Source of the DNA: Chloroflexota bacterium
Lineage (GTDB): Bacteria > Chloroflexota > Anaerolineae > UBA3071
Assembly (NCBI GenBank): GCA_014383605.1
Contig: JACNHM010000430.1
Coordinates: forward strand, 1-7,454
Direction of reading: 5' to 3'
DNA length: 7,454 nt
A program made the position numbers and the translations under genes. The notes under the pieces are model-generated. The model saw only the letters and a list, made by a program, of their open reading frames with translations, had not been told where the DNA came from and did no database searches. This document shows positions 4,476-7,454 of the stretch, one piece after another; positions within the stretch are counted from its first letter, which is position 1; each line of letters starts with the position of its first letter.

Positions 4476-5945
4476 CTACGCTTCCAGCCTGAGGAAGTGC
4501 GTGGCATTCCGCAGCAAGTCGAGAAAACTCGTGCGGATGGGATGCACGCGGTTGTAGATGGCGTAGCCCTTGAACAGTTTGTGCACCCACCAGAAGAGGC
4601 TGTCTACCAGCCGGTTGTGCGGCAGCTTGATCAGCCGGCGGATCAGCGGTTCCAGCCAGGGCCACTCCACGCCCAGGGCGAAGAGCCGCTGCAGATGCTC
4701 CACCTGCCGCTTCTCCAGTTCGCTGGAAAAGATGAGGATGGAGCGATCCCAGGCGACGGACGAGATGTCCTCGAACGTGCCGTTCATGTGGCCCTGCTCC
4801 AGCGTGAATTGGCCCAACTCGGTGCCCGGGTAGGGCTGGAACAGGAAGGCGTGGGCGTAGCTGGATTGCGCGGCCGCGTTCAAGCGCATGGTCTCCAGAT
4901 CATCTTCCAGGCTGCCCGTGGGCAAGCCCAGCATGTTGGTGGTGGTGAGCTGGATGCCAGCCTCTTTGAACAACTGCCCGGTCTCGATCATCTCCTGGCG
5001 GCTCATGCGCCGCCGCAACAGTTCGTTGCGGATGCGGTCGTTGGCCGTCTCGATGCCCATGCTGACCGTGGTGCAGCCGGCACGCTTCAGGGTCTGCACG
5101 ATGCCCGGCCTGCGGGCGATGAGGTTGGCCCGCACGTTGCAGAAGAAGGACAGCCCCACCTGCTGGGGCCACTTCTCCGCAAACTCCGCCAGCCAGTGCT
5201 GGTTGAGGATGAAGATGTCATCAACGAAGACCACGTGCTCCAGCGGGTAGTGCTCCCGCACCCACTTGACCTCCTCGATGACGTGATCCACGCTGCGCTG
5301 CAGGCCCCGCCGCTCCCCTTCGTAAAGCTGATAGTAGGCGTGGTTGAAGCAATAGGTGCAATTGAAAGGGCAGCCCCGTCCGGCCATGAAGTGTTTGATA
5401 CGGCTGCTGCGCAGCGCCGGTTGTTTGTCGTAGACCAGGGCGCGGTCGGGCAGCGGCAGCGCCGACAGGTCGTGGATCAGCGGGCGCACGTTGTTGCGCA
5501 CGACGTCGCCATCGAGCTTGAACCACCAATTGAGGATGTCGGGACGCGGGCGCAGCTCCGGCCCGTCGCCAGCGCTGTTCTCGGCCAGGCTGTTAGCCAG
5601 GTCCACGATGGCCCCTTCCCCCTCGCCGATGCAAATGCCGTCCACGCCCAGCTCCTCGATCATCTCCGGGAAGAAGGTGGGGTGCGGTCCGCCGAAGACG
5701 GAGAAGACGCGGCCACCCAGCGCCGCCTTGATGCTGCGGTTGAGATCGAAGTAGGTGCGCTGCGAGCCGGTGAGCACGCTGTAGCCGACGATGTGCGGGC
5801 GGTACTCGCGGGCGAAGGCCACCGGATCCTCCCGCGTGGCCACCGTCAGCGCCACCTCGTGTCCGGCTTGCCGGAGCACGGCGGCCATGCTCATGATGCC
5901 CTGCGGCTCGTAGTCTATCCGTTTTTCGACGAAGAGCACACGCAC
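4476..5945 (-). CDS. B12-binding-domain-type radical SAM protein (upstream paralogue)
   Basis: A 489-residue protein with the same two-domain plan as its downstream neighbour. The N-terminal Rossmann-like domain (1-125) shows [19 protein letters not shown] (51-60), FGGPHPTF (84-91) and IGEGEGA (106-112). The radical SAM barrel has CPFNCTYC with C192, C196 and C199, MGIET (296-300), LGLPTGS (339-345) and PYPGTEL (371-377). The C-terminal third is helical, with an aromatic and basic stretch ([11 protein letters not shown], 451-461) that might touch membrane or lipid. It presumably performs radical chemistry on an unknown substrate, perhaps successively with its paralogue. The DxHxxG cobalamin motif is absent. 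The start is GTG at 5945, 7 nt after GGAG, giving a protein that begins at the first strand; the ATGs at 5981 and 5963 add [12 protein letters not shown] from repeat DNA. It lies 85 bp after rtcB on the same strand, so co-transcription with rtcB is possible. Confidence 0.9.
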   Translation of the reverse strand: MRVLFVEKRIDYEPQGIMSMAAVLRQAGHEVALTVATREDPVAFAREYRPHIVGYSVLTGSQRTYFDLNRSIKAALGGRVFSVFGGPHPTFFPEMIEELGVDGICIGEGEGAIVDLANSLAENSAGDGPELRPRPDILNWWFKLDGDVVRNNVRPLIHDLSALPLPDRALVYDKQPALRSSRIKHFMAGRGCPFNCTYCFNHAYYQLYEGERRGLQRSVDHVIEEVKWVREHYPLEHVVFVDDIFILNQHWLAEFAEKWPQQVGLSFFCNVRANLIARRPGIVQTLKRAGCTTVSMGIETANDRIRNELLRRRMSRQEMIETGQLFKEAGIQLTTTNMLGLPTGSLEDDLETMRLNAAAQSSYAHAFLFQPYPGTELGQFTLEQGHMNGTFEDISSVAWDRSILIFSSELEKRQVEHLQRLFALGVEWPWLEPLIRRLIKLPHNRLVDSLFWWVHKLFKGYAIYNRVHPIRTSFLDLLRNATHFLRLEA

Positions 5946-5952
5946 GATCCGT

Positions 5953-5956
5953 CTCC
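5953..5956 (-). promoter_or_regulatory. Shine-Dalgarno that sets a GTG start
   Basis: GGAG, 7 nt before the GTG at 5945. It sits downstream of the in-frame ATGs at 5981 and 5963, so it favours the shorter product. Confidence 0.55.
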
Positions 5957-5964
5957 AGCGCATA

Positions 5965-6030
5965 AGTAGACAAGTACACAAGGATTGGCCAGCCGTCCCC
6001 TGTTTCCTTGTTTCCTTGTTTACTTGTGTA

Positions 6031-6032
<2 letters not shown>
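5965..6032. repeat. Imperfect inverted repeat of the ACAAGTA / CCTTGTTT class at the rtcB 3' end
   Basis: The 18-nt arm at 5965-5982 and the arm at 6015-6032 match as reverse complements at 16 of 18 positions. Between them lies CCTTGTTTCCTTGTTT, related to the CCTTGTCTCC tract at 1081-1200. The right arm overlaps the rtcB stop codon (6031-6033). The 32-nt loop and the lack of a terminal T run on the minus strand argue against a standard terminator. The left arm lies just upstream of the Shine-Dalgarno of the next gene. Confidence 0.6.

Positions 6033-7454
<1,422 letters not shown>

Noticed and set aside
4369..4665. N-terminal extension of the downstream radical SAM protein to an ATG at 4665
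   Set aside because: It would add 99 residues encoded by the inverted repeat and by the out-of-frame 3' end of the upstream gene. The TTG at 4368 has a Shine-Dalgarno and starts at the domain boundary.
4356..5969. Long open frame of 537 codons on the plus strand
   Set aside because: It lies antisense to a clear radical SAM gene, has no recognisable domain and a skewed composition (Val, Gln, Leu, Ala), and arises from third-position GC of the opposite strand.

Overview
This is a GC-rich bacterial window in which every supported gene lies on the minus strand, so transcription runs from position 7454 towards 1. The non-ATG starts (TTG, GTG), the repeat-rich gaps between genes, the DUF433 and DUF4143 families and the paired B12-type radical SAM genes would suit an environmental bacterium. 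I lean weakly to Chloroflexota; nothing in the window fixes the phylum.

Right half (about 2905-7454), visibly richer in G+C: the 3' part of rtcB (RNA ligase, 5' end outside the window), then two tandem cobalamin-binding-type radical SAM genes (4476-5945 and 2905-4368). The two radical SAM genes share architecture and length. Both start at a non-ATG codon placed 7 nt after GGAG, as expected of diverged duplicates. The gaps hold short inverted repeats: one overlaps the rtcB stop, and a near-perfect 20-nt pair lies between the radical SAM genes. The substrate of the radical SAM pair cannot be read from the sequence.

Middle (about 1198-2904): an AAA_14/DUF4143 ATPase gene with its own extended -10 promoter, possibly preceded by a 41-codon small ORF. 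About 73 bp from the extreme 3' end of the 2905-4368 gene occurs twice more at 1198-1270 and 1366-1435. Both copies are decayed tails without the rest of a gene. One abuts the ATPase stop, so the ATPase unit is bracketed by direct repeats. This suggests a rearranged array of radical SAM paralogues or a recombining short repeat.

Left end (1-1058): a tightly overlapping gene set, a DUF433 protein (antitoxin-like), then a JAMM/MPN metallopeptidase-like protein with the zinc-ligand pattern, then an unrecognised gene that runs off the window. The overlaps (8 bp and an ATGA 4-bp overlap) imply translational coupling. A DUF433 gene coupled to a JAMM protein instead of its usual PIN-like partner is the best candidate here for an undescribed system.
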